From assembly GCF_958450345.1 (NCBI RefSeq), contig NC_088783.1, forward strand, positions 14,759,701 through 14,823,700: a DNA stretch of 64,000 nt, written 5' to 3'. The position numbers were made by a program, and so were the translations under genes. The notes below the pieces were generated by a model. The model searched no databases. It was not told the DNA's origin and saw only the letters and a list, made by a program, of their open reading frames with translations. The stretch comes from Calliphora vicina. Lineage: Eukaryota; Arthropoda; Insecta; Diptera; Calliphoridae. This document shows, piece after piece, positions 46,320 to 57,130 of the stretch (position 1 is the stretch's first letter; the number at the start of each line of letters is the position of its first letter).

Positions 46320-46943
46320 ATTCCGAACACCTCAGCCGAGTAAATAATACAGCACAACATAGAAGTGTGGACTTGATAATACTATTTTTACAAAAAAATC
46401 TTTGTTTTAGCGTCAAAAAATAGGAAAAACGAAAATTGTTAAGGTACAAAGTGATCTTTATGTGCTATGTAGAGTGACTAGACACATTCAGAATGCATTG
46501 ATATGTTCACAAGAGTTATTCAAATTTACCGTAGCTACAACTTTGCGAGATATTGTTATTGAAAAATTAGGAGTCCCTGGAAGTTATTCTAAAAAAAGTA
46601 AAAAAAAAAAATTTTCTTCCTATATTTTTTCAACAAAAGTGCACGAAAAAGCTATTTTTTGGAAACAAATTTTAACAAAATTTATTTGGCGGACTCTTAG
46701 CTATATTATTGCCATATAAAGTTAAGCCGTAGCACAAAGTCTGAATTAGCTGTTAACCAAAACCTGATGACACCTTTTTTAGAGGCCCCACTGATTTTCA
46801 GAAACTTTGGGGGCCCATAAAAAAAAATCGGTCACCAAAATGGGCAAACTGAGTATAGGGTTGTACTACCCTTTGGTAGTAGAGTCGAACCTATACTGTC
46901 ATGATCTTGTGTTTTTCCAAAAGTCTCCATTTGTTGCATAGTG
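46320..46943 (-). repeat. right inverted arm
   Basis: Reverse complement of the left arm. The frame at 46462-46719 mirrors the one at 44747-44968. I do not call it a gene because it lies wholly inside a terminal repeat and has no known domain. Confidence 0.85.
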
Positions 46944-47072
46944 TTATTAAACAAATTAATAAAAATGTTTATGAACAATAGGGATATAATAAAATTCTAA
47001 ATATGTATATATAAAATACAGAATCTGTAGTCATGAAATTTGGTGTGTAGGTTCCCCTCTTCCCGTATAGAT

Positions 47073-47513
47073 TAGAGTTGGGCATAATCGTTCTTTTTAC
47101 TGATTATTCATTTTTGTTCATTACAAATAAATGAACAAGTTTGTTCTTTTTGTTCAGTTGTTCATTTTTATTCTGCGGTGTTTGGCTGAACTAAGTGATT
47201 GAACGATTTCTCTGTGAATGTATTTGCAGATGGTGTACAAAACGAACAGGTCACAATTGCTTTTAGAAACAAATTAGGCAGGATTTTTAAAAATGAAGAA
47301 AAGAAGAATGTAATCAAATTCAAACAACTTAAATGCAATTTAAAAACGTTTTTCAAAATATAAATTTGAAACCCGTACAGAAATGTCAAACGAACAAAAA
47401 GAATAAAGTGAATAAAAAGAACAATAAAGAACAAGAAGGTTGAACAACTTCACATTGTTCACTTGACTGAATTGTTCAATTGAACTTGTTCGTTCATGAA
47501 TAATTCAATTCTA
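47073..47513. mobile_element. 441-bp hAT-like MITE with exact 8-bp TSD
   Basis: It begins TAGAGTTGGGCATAATCG and ends ATAATTCAATTCTA. GTATAGAT flanks both sides (47065-47072 and 47514-47521). The subterminal regions repeat TTGTTC/GAACAA and ATTCATTTTTGTTCATT motifs. No transposase frame. Confidence 0.85.
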
Positions 47514-47529
47514 GTATAGATCCACTAAG

Positions 47530-48005
47530 CAGGGATGTAATGTTTATGGGGTAAATTTGGTAATATCCTCTTAACTAATACAGATACGAATGTAATAATT
47601 TATATAAAATTATTTAAATCGTGGTATAAATTAAAAAAAAAACAAATAGTACCATTAGAATTACAAAAAAGTGCCAATAATTCCCTGATTTAAAAGTACC
47701 TAATTGCATGCTTCTAGATTCATAAATATAGAAAATTCACAAATTACTATTAAGTATATTCAGAATCAAATGCGTAAAATCTCATGTTTCTCAGGTTCAT
47801 CATAATAGAAAATTCAAAAAGTAACTATAAAAAGCACCAGTTAGTCCAGATTTGTGCTTTCTAACTTCATGTGGGTGTAAGTTTGTGTCCCTTGGAGCAT
47901 TAATGAAGAAAATTCTAAAATTATCATAAGAATAATGAAAAAGTGCAAATAACTCCATTTTGTGAGTTTAGTTTCATGTCATTTAGGACCATTATTATAA
48001 AATAT
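47530..48005 (-). mobile_element. Helitron-family fragment, reversed
   Basis: It contains reversed forms of the Helitron units: AAAAAGTGCCAATAATTCCC, CTCATGTTTCTCAGGTTCAT, TTTCATGTCATTTAGGACCA. Termini are not visible. Confidence 0.55.
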
Positions 48006-48615
48006 TCCACAAATAGGAGGGCAGGTCAATTAGTCCCTGACTTTATAAATTTCCCGACACTTAACTAAAAGGGCAACATTATTCCTATCAACATGCTTGA
48101 GGAGAAAATGGAAAAAAGTGAATTTATTTTTTGAGGGAAAATTCAAACTTGATAAACACTATGGAAACTCTGCACCAGCAATTTCAATGGTAAAAAAGTG
48201 GTTTACTAAATTTAACACCCGAAACAATTGAAAAATTCACGATATAGTTTTGGCCGATCAGAGATTGAAAGTGCGAAAGATTGTGGAAGCCATAAGCATC
48301 TCATATGGCTCAGTGGTTTCAATTTTGAATGATCACTTGGTTATGAGAAAGTTTCCACAAAATGGGTGCTGCATTTAATAACAATCGACCACAAACGCTA
48401 TCAAGGGACAGCTTTGCAAGAGTGTTTGCATTGTTCAACCTCATTATGGACGAATTCTTGCGCCGTTTCTTAACCGTGGAACCACCACAACACACCTGAG
48501 AGCTATTAGCAGTCAAAACAGTGGGTTTGTTGGGGTGTATCGGCACCAAAAGGTTTATCAGCCAGTAAAGTCATGGCGACCGTTTTTTGGGATGCACCAC
48601 CTTTAAATGGGTAAA
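48006..48615 (+). pseudogene. mariner pseudogene, second family
   Basis: It starts with the terminus GGGCAGGTCAATTAGTCCC TGAC. Reading across frames it gives MEKSEF, a DQRLKVRKIVEAISI-like block, VSILNDHL, LITIDHKR, DEFLRRFLTV (just before the first catalytic Asp in intact relatives) and EQSKQW-like text. KVMATVFWDA follows near 48568-48600. Motif wording differs clearly from the Mos1-like copies in this window. It stops at about 48612, so the second and third catalytic residues are missing. Several frameshifts. Confidence 0.8.
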
Positions 48616-48619
48616 ACAA

Positions 48620-49005
48620 TTATTATATTGGGTCAATTTAATGAAAATTTGATTTTAAAAAAAAGTCAAAAAAGTTTTTGATTTCGGAAAAAAAATATTA
48701 AAAATTTTTTATTTTTTTTTTTAAATATTTTTTTTCGAAAGATCGAAGAAATAGCTATCTATACTATTTGGGACACATTTTGCTAAGAACAATAGGTAAT
48801 AAGTTACATGGATAAGAAAAAACCCCTGTTTGACCAAATTGTCAAAATTTTACCCCCTATAACTCAGAGAGTTCTCGACCGATGTTGTTGAAAAATTGTG
48901 TCTGAGTTACTATCCAATAGAGCTAACCTTGGTGCAAATTTCATCCCGATCGGAAGACATCGATTTCAAAAGTTGGTTCACTTGACATGAAATTCCCCAT
49001 ATATA
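48620..49005 (-). mobile_element. palindromic MITE, family D, copy 3 (one end only)
   Basis: Reversed relative of 3511-4047: it has ACAATAGGTAATAAGTTACA, CTCAGAGAGTTCTCGACCG, GCAAATTTCATCCCGATCGG, GACATCGATTTCAAAAGTTG and ACTTGACATGAAATTCCCCA in order. The other inverted end is missing. Confidence 0.75.
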
Positions 49006-49009
49006 AAAT

Positions 49010-49342
49010 AAACATTTATGACCGATAAAGTCCAATTTCGGAAGGACATTTGTATGGGGTCTAGGTGAAATAATGAACCGATTGCAGCCAGTTTCAGTAG
49101 GCTTCGTCCTTGGGCCAAAACAATAATATGCACCAAATTTTATCGAAATATCTTCAAAATTGCGACCTGTACTCTGCGCACAAGGTTTACATGGACAGCC
49201 GACCAGCCAGCCAGCCAGACGGACGGACATCGTTTAATCGACTCAGAAAGTGATTCTGAGTCGATCGGTATACTTTTTGGGCGTTACAAACATCTGCACA
49301 AACGCATTATACCCTCCCCACTATGGTGGTGTAGGGTATAAA
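49010..49342 (-). mobile_element. DINE-1-like element, family A, 5' part
   Basis: Read right to left it starts at 49342 with TTATACCCTACACCACCATA and GTGGGGAGGGTATAATG, then TTTGTGCAGATGTTTGTAAC, CCGATCGACTCAGAATCAC and GTCCGTCCGTCTGGCTGGC. It is truncated before the 3' hairpin and abuts family D copy 3. The 106-codon frame here is not a gene. Confidence 0.8.
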
Positions 49343-50091
49343 TATATTTTTTACGTGAGAATAACAAACTTTTGTATTTTAAAAAACTCATGAAAAATCG
49401 AAAACGGCAGAAATTGTTCAGGTTTATTACTTTGTCGCAAAGCTGTATATAATGCAACAAAATGAGATATCGATCATACAAAAACGATTGATTAATTTCG
49501 AATTCATTCACAATTAAGTGAATCCGTTCATTTTCACAAAATTTTACTTTTTTGTTTGATATACGTAAAATTGAGTAGTTAATGTTCTTCTTTCGATTGA
49601 TTAAATTTTGAAAACATTTTCACATGCTATGTACAAATTTTTATGATCGATATCTCATTTTGTTCCTATTACATGTGGCTTTGCAAAAAAGCAATAAATC
49701 TGAATAATTTCTGCGTTTTCGATTTTTCATGAGTTTTTTAAAATATAACATGTTGCAATTTTCACGTAAAAAATATATTTTTTTTGCTTCAATTTGATAT
49801 TATAACTCCGAAAGTACTGAGCCGATTAAAACGCAATATTAAAGGTTATGTAAATTTGAACTTTTCTAAATTTATTTTAATAATATAGGATTAACCATTT
49901 TTGAGTTATCATAAATTATGTGGAGAAATGTCTAAAAAAAATTCACAATTTTAGAAAAAAAAAAAATTTAATAAAACTTTTGCATAGAATTTAAAATTTG
50001 GACCATATTTGTACTAATGTAATCACAATACATCAAAATTGTGTAGTGGTTTAAAAAGCCTCTAAAATTTGTTCGATTTTGTTGCCCTGTG
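49343..50091. mobile_element. TIR element of the 54542-57348 type, left end lost
   Basis: The right end is CGATTTTGTTGCCCTGTG at 50091 followed by TTA. The preceding AAACCACTACACAATTTTG-type text (reversed) matches the sister element. The interior holds an internal foldback: 49360-49470 (CGAAAACGGCAGAAATTG) is repeated inverted at about 49690-49790 (ATTTCTGCGTTTTCG). The left half is replaced by a DINE-1-like element. Confidence 0.7.
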
Positions 50092-50094
50092 TTA

Positions 50095-50559
50095 TAGTTG
50101 TTTGGGCTACCAACGGGTTACTATTAACCAACTTAAAGCCTTTTTTATGTAACAGGTCATTTTCATATGAAAAATTAATTTTTGCTTAGAAATATGGCTG
50201 ATACAGATTATCGTCCTTTTTCCATTTGAACCACTTTTTACTAATTTTATAAAAACAAATATTTTTTGTTGATAACTTATAATCATTTTTGGTTTGGTTA
50301 TATCTGATCGTCCTTTATCAATTTAGAGCTATATTTACCAACTTATATCCACTTTTTTGCATCACTTAGTTTTAATATAAAAAATATATTTTTGCTTAAA
50401 ACTATAAGCGAATTTCCATCCAATTGGAAATAATTGAAGTAGCAAAGCGCAACGGTTGAGGTAGTGTTTTCATAATTTAAACAAAAAATATTAAAAAAAA
50501 AATCAAATAAATTCTTAAGTGAACTACAGGTGGTATGAGTAATATTTCTCACAGATTCG
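50095..50559. other. unassigned DNA with an internal direct repeat
   Basis: Two related stretches (about 50120-50240 and 50270-50400) share ACCAACTTA-AGCC/TCCACTTTTTT and ATTTTTGCTTA(G/A)AA text. No gene recognised. Confidence 0.4.
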
Positions 50560-50750
50560 TTTTTATACCCACCACTAAACAGATTATATATTGATATTAT
50601 CATTCCATGTATAAGGCTTTGAACTATCGCGCTGGGTCCTTATGAAATTCTAAGACTATTAAGGTTTGTCCGTCCATCCGTCTGTCCGTATAATAATATG
50701 TCTCTTGAAATAAAACAAACTAGTTTTCGCTCTTATATTAATGAATTTAT
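50560..50750 (+). mobile_element. DINE-1-like element, family C, 5' fragment
   Basis: TTTTTATACCCACCACTAAA, ATATTGATATTATCATTCC, then GTCCGTCCATCCGTCTGTCC. It matches the start of 60562-61120. The 3' end is lost. Confidence 0.65.
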
Positions 50751-51321
50751 ATAATTTTATAGTAATTCAAAGACAATAGAAATCGTCAAATCTTTTAAAA
50801 CATTTCTCCTTATACAACACTAAATCAACAACTACCCAAGGTAACAATAGAATACTTAATAATCCCGACTGGTCCACTAATCCTATACTGCCATTGATAG
50901 GCGATAGTAATAATGAAAAATGCATGAATAATTGTTGAATATTTGAAAACAATTGTATGAGAGAAACACAAAAACACACATAAATAACGAGAGCATAGAA
51001 ATTGAAAATATGGAAATTAGTTTTGAAAATTTACGAAATAAAAACAAACACTTTCGCAAACTTAGATAGTCTGACAATGGGAAATAATAAACAACTAAAT
51101 ACTACTAATACGGGAATTTGCAACTCTGGCTACAATTGATAACAGGCACAAACATGCATAACATACAAGGGCAAACAATACAATTGTAGACAATTCCCGG
51201 CCTGTTAAAGTTGGTACAATTGTGAACCATTATGTACAATTGAAAGCTAGAAAAGTACCAAGGTTCTAGAATGTTTTGTATTAATATTTAACTAGATCTG
51301 CATTCTTTGAAACTTAACCAT
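50751..51321. other. unassigned AT-rich DNA
   Basis: No gene or element recognised. Confidence 0.4.
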
Positions 51322-51325
51322 TTAA

Positions 51326-51772
51326 CCCGCAAGAGTGCCTCAAGGCATGTATTACAAAACACCATTTATCTCAAAAAATTAATTATAAATTGGTTTTTAA
51401 ATTTAACTGTGACTTTAGTTACAGATTTGTTAACATTTCCCTTGAAGGTCGAAATGCATTCTGACTTTTAGTTTTTGTTCTCTCAGCTGTTTTGTGAGCG
51501 ATGTCATAATTTTAGCACGTGAAATTTTGTGTGTCATTTTTTCTAAATCAAAGTTTTACTAACTTTATTAGTTTTTCAATAAAATCGTATCATAATTATT
51601 GTTTTTATACCTAAAACGGCAACAATGCCCTGAGGCCCTCTTCACCTTTTTGTACCTGGTTCCTGAACTTAATTTGCAAATAAGTTTCCGATGGCTGTCC
51701 TGAGTTTATTGAGTCATAATTACCTTAAAACAAATTATTCGACAACTTTTTTTTAGCTTTAAAGTTTGCGGG
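51326..51772 (+). mobile_element. 447-bp piggyBac-like MITE
   Basis: The left flank TTAA (51322-51325) is followed by CCCGCAAGAGTGCC. The right end is AAAGTTTGCGGG followed by TTAT (51773-51776). TTAA targets and CCC...GGG ends are the piggyBac signature; the right TTAA shows one mismatch. Inverted ends are short (CCCGCAA). No coding content. The older, interrupted copy is at 1826-2450. Confidence 0.75.
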
Positions 51773-51834
51773 TTATAGTGTTAACAAAATCAGCCCTATT
51801 CAAGAAATCTATAATTTATTTTTTAATTATTCTA

Positions 51835-52090
51835 AATTCCCGGTTCTTAACTGAAAGGGGAACACGGCTCCTGTCTACAAGCATCTGTCCGTTGACTAAT
51901 GTCAAACTTTGAACAAGCTGCGTAATTTAGTTTGTGTTTGACAGTCATTGAGAGCATACTACCTCGCGACAGGAGGAGAAATTGAAAAAAGTGAATTTCT
52001 TCTGCCTCCATCCATCACTCAAATAATGGAGATTGAAAGCGCGAGATATTGTGCAAACCGTAATTTACAAAAGCAAAAATGATAAGAAAA
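51835..52090 (+). pseudogene. 5' fragment of the second mariner family
   Basis: It has TTCCCGGTTCTTAACTGAAA, TGTCAAACTTTGAACAAGCTG and GAAATTGAAAAAAGTGAATTT, which encodes the IEKSEF start, then a GATTGAAAGCGCGAGATATTG block parallel to the RLKVREIVE-type region at 48265. It is strongly deleted. Confidence 0.55.
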
Positions 52091-53400
52091 TTGAGATCAG
52101 GATAAACCCTGTCTATGTGTTGGTACAATTAAAATCAAAGGCAAAATATTGTCCCAAACATTTTGGTACAATTTGTAAATTTCACATTTGCATTCCTGGT
52201 TAAGCATCCTTGTGCTCGTAACACAAATAGAAAGGATGGCAAGCAACAACAACAGCAAACAAATACCAAAACCGACCGTCAACCAATAACAAAAGAAAAT
52301 CATAAATAAAAGAACCAAGCAACGAATAAATGTGTAAATGAATGAATGAATAACTGCAGAGGAGATGAGAGCAAACAGAAGAGGAGCAGAAATAAAAATG
52401 AATGAATGAATGGCTGAATAAGTGAACTTATGTTGTCGCAAATGAAGCTTAGTCTAATGCTGCGGTAGGGATTAAATGCTCGCTGACACCTGGTGACTAA
52501 CTGACTTACTGGCACAATGACTGACAGCCACCAAATAAAAGACACAAATATGAATTTCAACTGTGTTGTACAATATTTTGTTTTGGCCATGACAGTGTTT
52601 TCAAATTAAAACATATTTTTCGTTGCTGTTTTCTATTTCATTTCATATACCGTGTTTCTAAATGAAATCAATAGATAGAATAGAATGGAATGAAGGAGGC
52701 AGGGAAAGAGAGGTTGTTCAGTTCAGATGAGTAGAAACATAAATGTTTAAATTCTACCTGAAACTTAAATAACCTCAAAGCATAAATGTTTGGATTTTTA
52801 TGTTAGACACTCTACGTAAGGCAACATAAATGGAATTAAAATCATATTAGTTTTGTGTAACACAAAATAAACTTAGCAAAAATGGTGATATCAGGCGAAT
52901 TTTTACCACCCTCCCCACTAGAATTGTTATTTGTATTGTAGAAACACGATGTGAAAAATATTAAGATGATAGCGTAACATTAACTGGTGACGCAGCAGTT
53001 TTGAGGTGCATTTACAAGAGGAAAAAATGCAATTTTTCAGTTTTTATAATAATTTTGCCTTTAAAAAATTACTTTTGCAATTTTTGCAAAATAATTACAC
53101 ACAATTGTCTTTCAAATGATATAAAATCCAAAAATTGGTTAAAAAATGTTAAACTTACTAAAAATTCCTCAGGCCATTATCGTGCCTCAGGCCACTAGAA
53201 CAAGAAATGTAGGAACAAAATTAACATATTTTGTGAAATATTAAAATAATAGCTAATTTTTACTTAAAATATATCCGTATTTACTTGTATACGAGTTTTT
53301 GTCTTCGTAGGATACCGCTAACCTATTAGCAGGTATAGCCAAAAAAAATAATTTTTTTAACGGCCATTTTAAATTTTTTAAAAATTTTGTTTAACAAATT
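52091..53400. other. unassigned DNA
   Basis: GAATGAATGAATG runs near 52335 and 52395. The 114- and 96-codon minus-strand frames over 52097-52590 are Leu/Phe/Ile-rich with no recognisable domain and overlap the simple repeats. I see no gene. Confidence 0.4.
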
Positions 53401-53859
53401 TCATAATTTGTTGATCATCACATTGGGATTTATTGAAAATATAATAGGGAATAAAAATATGAAAAAATTATGAAAATATCTCCTATCGTTTTTCCGTACC
53501 TTCGATTTAAATTTTGCGATTTTTGAAAAAAAAATGAGCCCAATTATCTTACTGTTATGAATTTTAAGTAAAACCTGTTCAAAATATTATAGTTCACATA
53601 ATTCTAAAGACACTGTGAAAGTTTTACGTTCACCCTTAAATCGTGAAGGTCAAAGGTGAAATTTTTCAATATTTGGAAATTCTAATGGAAAGATAGCAAA
53701 TGTTATATATTTTTGGAAAAATTTTAATGAAACTTAAGAAAAATCCAGCATAACAATACAAAAATGGAAATTAACCCTTAATAGCACTTGAGGTTTAAAT
53801 TACCCTCAACTTTTAAATTTATTCAATATCTGGTATTTGGTAATTTTTAAAATTTTAGG

Positions 53860-54541
53860 AAATATTTGTCTCTTTAAATTGGCATAGACATATTAATTTT
53901 TTATTATGAGCTCCCACTATGTTATTGAAATTTATTTAAGTAAAACTTCCTAAATATTGGATCATCCAGTCACACAAAAATTAACTACTATGTCTCCCAT
54001 AACAAAAAGGATTTGAATAAATTTTTTATTTTACTTCAATAGGGGGAAAAGTACCAAATTGGAGAATAACATTAAATGTGTTTTATTAAAAATATTAAGA
54101 AAACTTTGATGAAATCTTAAACATTCGCTCCTCTAATTACATAAAACATAAACCAATAAAATATTATTTGCAACTCGAGTACGAAGGTGTGGCAAAATTC
54201 AAGTAGAAACTTTGGTACTTTTTTAAAACATAATTTTTCTTGAGCCAATAAACGCATATTTACATCGTTTGAATCATAGCTGCATCACACAAACTTTAGC
54301 CAAAATGGAACATTTTTAAAATTTAAGCTTGACGTGCAAGAAGGAAAATGTGGTACATTTTGTTCTGGTACTTTTCTACTAATTGTTAATTAATCACCAT
54401 AAAAACTTAAAATGTCATTGACATGCTTGACAACAATAACGTATGGCCGCCTACATAATTATTTTTCGTTCTTCTAATGGTAATTTTCTTTAATAATGAA
54501 CCTATAAACATGAAATGGTCCTGAGTAAGTAAGAATAATAA
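53860..54541 (+). mobile_element. Helitron-family fragment (left part of a split copy)
   Basis: TATGAGCTCCCACTATG (53906), AATAGGGGGAAAAGTACCAA, CAACTCGAGTACGAAGGTGT and AAACATGAAATGGTCCTGAG follow the order in the Helitron at 39960-41503. Copy interrupted by the TIR element at 54542. Confidence 0.65.
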
Positions 54542-54660
54542 CACAGGGCAACAAAATCGAAAAACATTTTAGAGGCTTTTTAAACCACTACACAATTTTG
54601 ATATATTGTGGTTCCAGTAGTACAAATATGGTCTAAATTTTAAATTCTATGGAGAAGTTT

Positions 54661-55403
54661 TTATACCCTACACCACCATAGTGGGGAGGGTATTATGCGT
54701 TTGTGCAGATGTTTGTAACGCCCAAAAATATTAGTCTAACACCCACCTTAAAGTATACCGATCGACTTAGAATCAATTTCTGAGTCGATTAAACGATGCC
54801 CGTCCGTCTGGTTGGCTGGCTGGCTGTCCATGTAAACCTTGTGCGCAGAGTACAGGTCGCAATTTTGAAGATATTTCGATCAAATTTGGTACATATTACT
54901 TTTTCGGCACAAGGACCAAGCCTATTGAAACTGGCTGAAATCGGTCCATTATTTCACCTAGCCCCCATACAAATGTCCCCTCGAAATTGGACTTTATCGG
55001 TCATAAATGTTTAATTTATCTATGTATCTACACAAATTTCGCTCCAAATAAGTTTTATATATACAAAATTCATGTCACCAAATTTTGTTACGATCGGTCC
55101 ATAATTTGTCATAGCTCCCATATAGACCCGCTTCCGAAAATCACTTTAACGTGCATAAATCGCTTAAAAATGTTGGTATACACACAAAATTCAACATAGT
55201 TAACTTTAATATAGACATAAATCACACGACCTAATTTTATGGTGATCGGTCCATAATTGGTTATAGCCCCCATATAAGGCCCACTTCCGAAAATCACTCA
55301 AAAATAAAAATTATTAAAATTTTAAAAGAAAAATATTTTTACTCATTTACTTGGTGTAGGGTATTATATGGTCGGGCTTGACCGACCATACTTTCTTACT
55401 TGT
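54661..55403 (+). mobile_element. full-length DINE-1-like element, family A
   Basis: 5' TTATACCCTACACCACCATA with GGGGAGGGTATT. The interior has CGATCGACTTAGAATCAATT, GTCCGTCTGGTTGGCTGGC, AGTACAGGTCGCAATTTTG and two CGGTCCATAATT blocks. The 3' end has GGTGTAGGGTATTATATGG, then hairpin TGGTCGG-GCTTGA-CCGACCA, then TACTTTCTTACTTG and a T run. It is inserted within a T run of the host TIR, whose sister arm reads continuous T. This architecture (subterminal ATACCC/GGGTAT pair, 3' hairpin, CTTG plus T run, T-T target) is that of DINE-1/INE-1. Confidence 0.88.
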
Positions 55404-55539
55404 TTTTAAAAATTGTTTTTGTAAAATTGTGAACTTTTTAAACGTTTCTCCACATAATTTATAATAACTCAGAAGGGGTTAGTTCGATATTACTCAAATA
55501 AACTTAGAAAAGTTTAGATTTACATAGCCTTTAATCCGC

Positions 55540-56480
55540 TTATATATTGCGTTTCAATCGGTTCAATCGTTTCGGAGATAATAACAAATTGAAGAAAAAA
55601 AAATATTTTTTTTTGACGTGAAAATAGCAAATTTTTTTGTTTTAAAAATCACGAAAAATCGAAAACGGTAGAAATTGTTCAGGTTTATTGATTTATCACA
55701 AAGCCGCATGTAATAAAAACAAAATGAGATATTGATCATAAAACTGGATTGATTACTTTCGAATTTATTGACAATTAAGTGAATTCGATCATTTTCACAA
55801 AATTTTAGTTTTTTTGTTTGATATACATAAAATTGAGTAGTTAATGTTCTTCTTTCGATTGATTGAATTTTGAAAACATTTTTCCCATGCTTTCTAATTT
55901 CCACATATATATTGCATTACAATCGTCTCAGTAGTTTAGAAGTTATAATAACAAATTCAAGCAAAAAAATATATTTTATGTGAAAATAGCTATTTTTTGT
56001 TTTCAAAAAATCATTAAAAATCGAAAACGTAAGAAATTGTCCGGGTTTATCACAAAGCATCATGTAATAGAAACAAAATGAGATATCGATCATAAAACTC
56101 GATTGATTCCTTTCGATTTTCTTCACAATTACTTAAGTGAATTCGCTCATTTTCACAAAATGTTTTTTTTTTGTTTGATATGCATACAATTAAGTAGTTA
56201 ATGTTCTTCTTTCGAATGATTGAATTTTTAAAACATAAATTTTGTATAAATTTTCTTGTATATATTGCGTTTCAATCGGCTCAGTAGTTTAGCAGTTATA
56301 ATAACAAATTGAAGCAAAAAAATATATTTTTTTATGTGAAAATAAAATTGCAAATTGTTTTGTTTTAAAAAATCATGAAAAATCGACAACGGTAGAAATA
56401 GTTCAGATAATAGGAACAAAATAAGATATCGATCATAAAAATCGATTGATTATTTTCGAATTTATTCACAATTAAATTTA
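55540..56480 (+). repeat. ~360-bp internal tandem repeat (about 2.6 units)
   Basis: Units start near 55550, 55914 and 56270. Each carries CAATCGGCTCAGTAGTTTAG-like text, AATAACAAATTGAAGCAAAA, AAAAATCGAAAACGGTAGAA, CAAAATGAGATATCGATCAT and GAGTAGTTAATGTTCTTC. The third unit is cut by a DINE-1-like insertion at 56496. Minus-strand frames of up to 113 codons run across units and are not convincing genes. Confidence 0.85.
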
Positions 56481-56495
56481 TGTAAATTCCAATTT

Positions 56496-57130
56496 TTATA
56501 CCCTTCACCTTCGTGAGAAGGGAATGTATAAGTTTATCATTCCGTTTGTAATTTCCACAACATAATTTTCCGACCCTATAAAGTTTATATATTCTGGATC
56601 CTTATAGATAGCGGAGTCGATTAAGCCATGTCTGTCTGTTAAAATCAATTTTCTGAAGACCCCAGATATCTTCGGAAGCCAAATCATCAATAATTCTGTC
56701 AGACATGCTTTCGAGAAGTTTCCTATTTAAAATCAGCAAAATCGGTCCTCAAATGGCTTATTTTTGACCTATTTTTAACCTATATCTGGATTACTAAGTC
56801 ATTAATATAGACAATATGGATATCTAATGATAGATATTTCAAAGACCTTTGCAACGACGTAAAGACCATAGTAAGTTGGATCTACAATGGGTCAAAATCG
56901 GAAAAAATATTTTTTAACCCGAATTTTTTTTTCACCAAAATAAATTTTAAAAACTAAAATTTTTTTTTTAAATTTAATTCGAACAAATTTTTTTTCCAAA
57001 AAATTAAAAAAACAACTTTGGAAAAAAATAAATCTTGTTTAACTAAAAATATTTAAAATTAGTATTTTGAAGTATAATTTGGTGAAGGGTATATAAGATT
57101 CGGTACAGCCGAATATAGCTCTCTTAGTTG
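56496..57130 (+). mobile_element. full-length DINE-1-like element, family B
   Basis: 5' TTTTATACCCTTCACCTTCG with GAGAAGGGAATGTATAAG. The interior has GCGGAGTCGATTAAGCCATG and GTCTGTCTGTT, CTATATCTGGATTACTAAG and poly-A/T runs. The 3' end has TTGGTGAAGGGTATATAAG, hairpin ATTCGG-TACA-GCCGAAT, ATAGCTCTCTTAGTTGTTT. Other copies: 26684-28731, 27410-27965, 38103-38345 and 32685-32815. Confidence 0.88.

Larger units (their letters stand above)
44533..46943. mobile_element. 2.4-kb foldback-like DNA element with ~600-bp inverted ends
   Basis: The arms are about 44533-45130 and 46320-46943 and mirror each other. The ends start CACAGTGCAACA and, inverted, CACTATGCAACA. TTA flanks both sides (44530-44532 and 46944-46946). 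Both arms translate, in opposite directions, to the same peptide with ELFKFTVATTLRDIVIEKLG and FWKQILTKFIWRTLSYIIAI, showing how alike they are. The central 1.2 kb is non-coding and related to 17505-19050. TWA target duplication is the PIF/Harbinger habit, but no transposase is present, so the class is inference. Confidence 0.85.

Noticed and set aside
46300..46340. 5S rRNA-like phrase (GATCCCCATTCCGAACACC)
   Set aside because: It lies in the inner arm of the foldback element and the rest of a 5S gene is absent on either side.
46462..46719. Possible small conserved protein, present twice (also 44747-44968)
   Set aside because: The two frames are mirror copies inside the inverted ends of one element, so their identity reflects DNA arm identity, not protein conservation.
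52097..52590. Two overlapping membrane-like frames of 114 and 96 codons
   Set aside because: They overlap each other in different frames across GAATGAATG repeats and AT-rich DNA. No domain.
55563..56419. Similar minus-strand frames recurring three times (possible small gene family)
   Set aside because: They are the same ~360-bp non-coding tandem repeat read three times. Frames differ in length and end at random.
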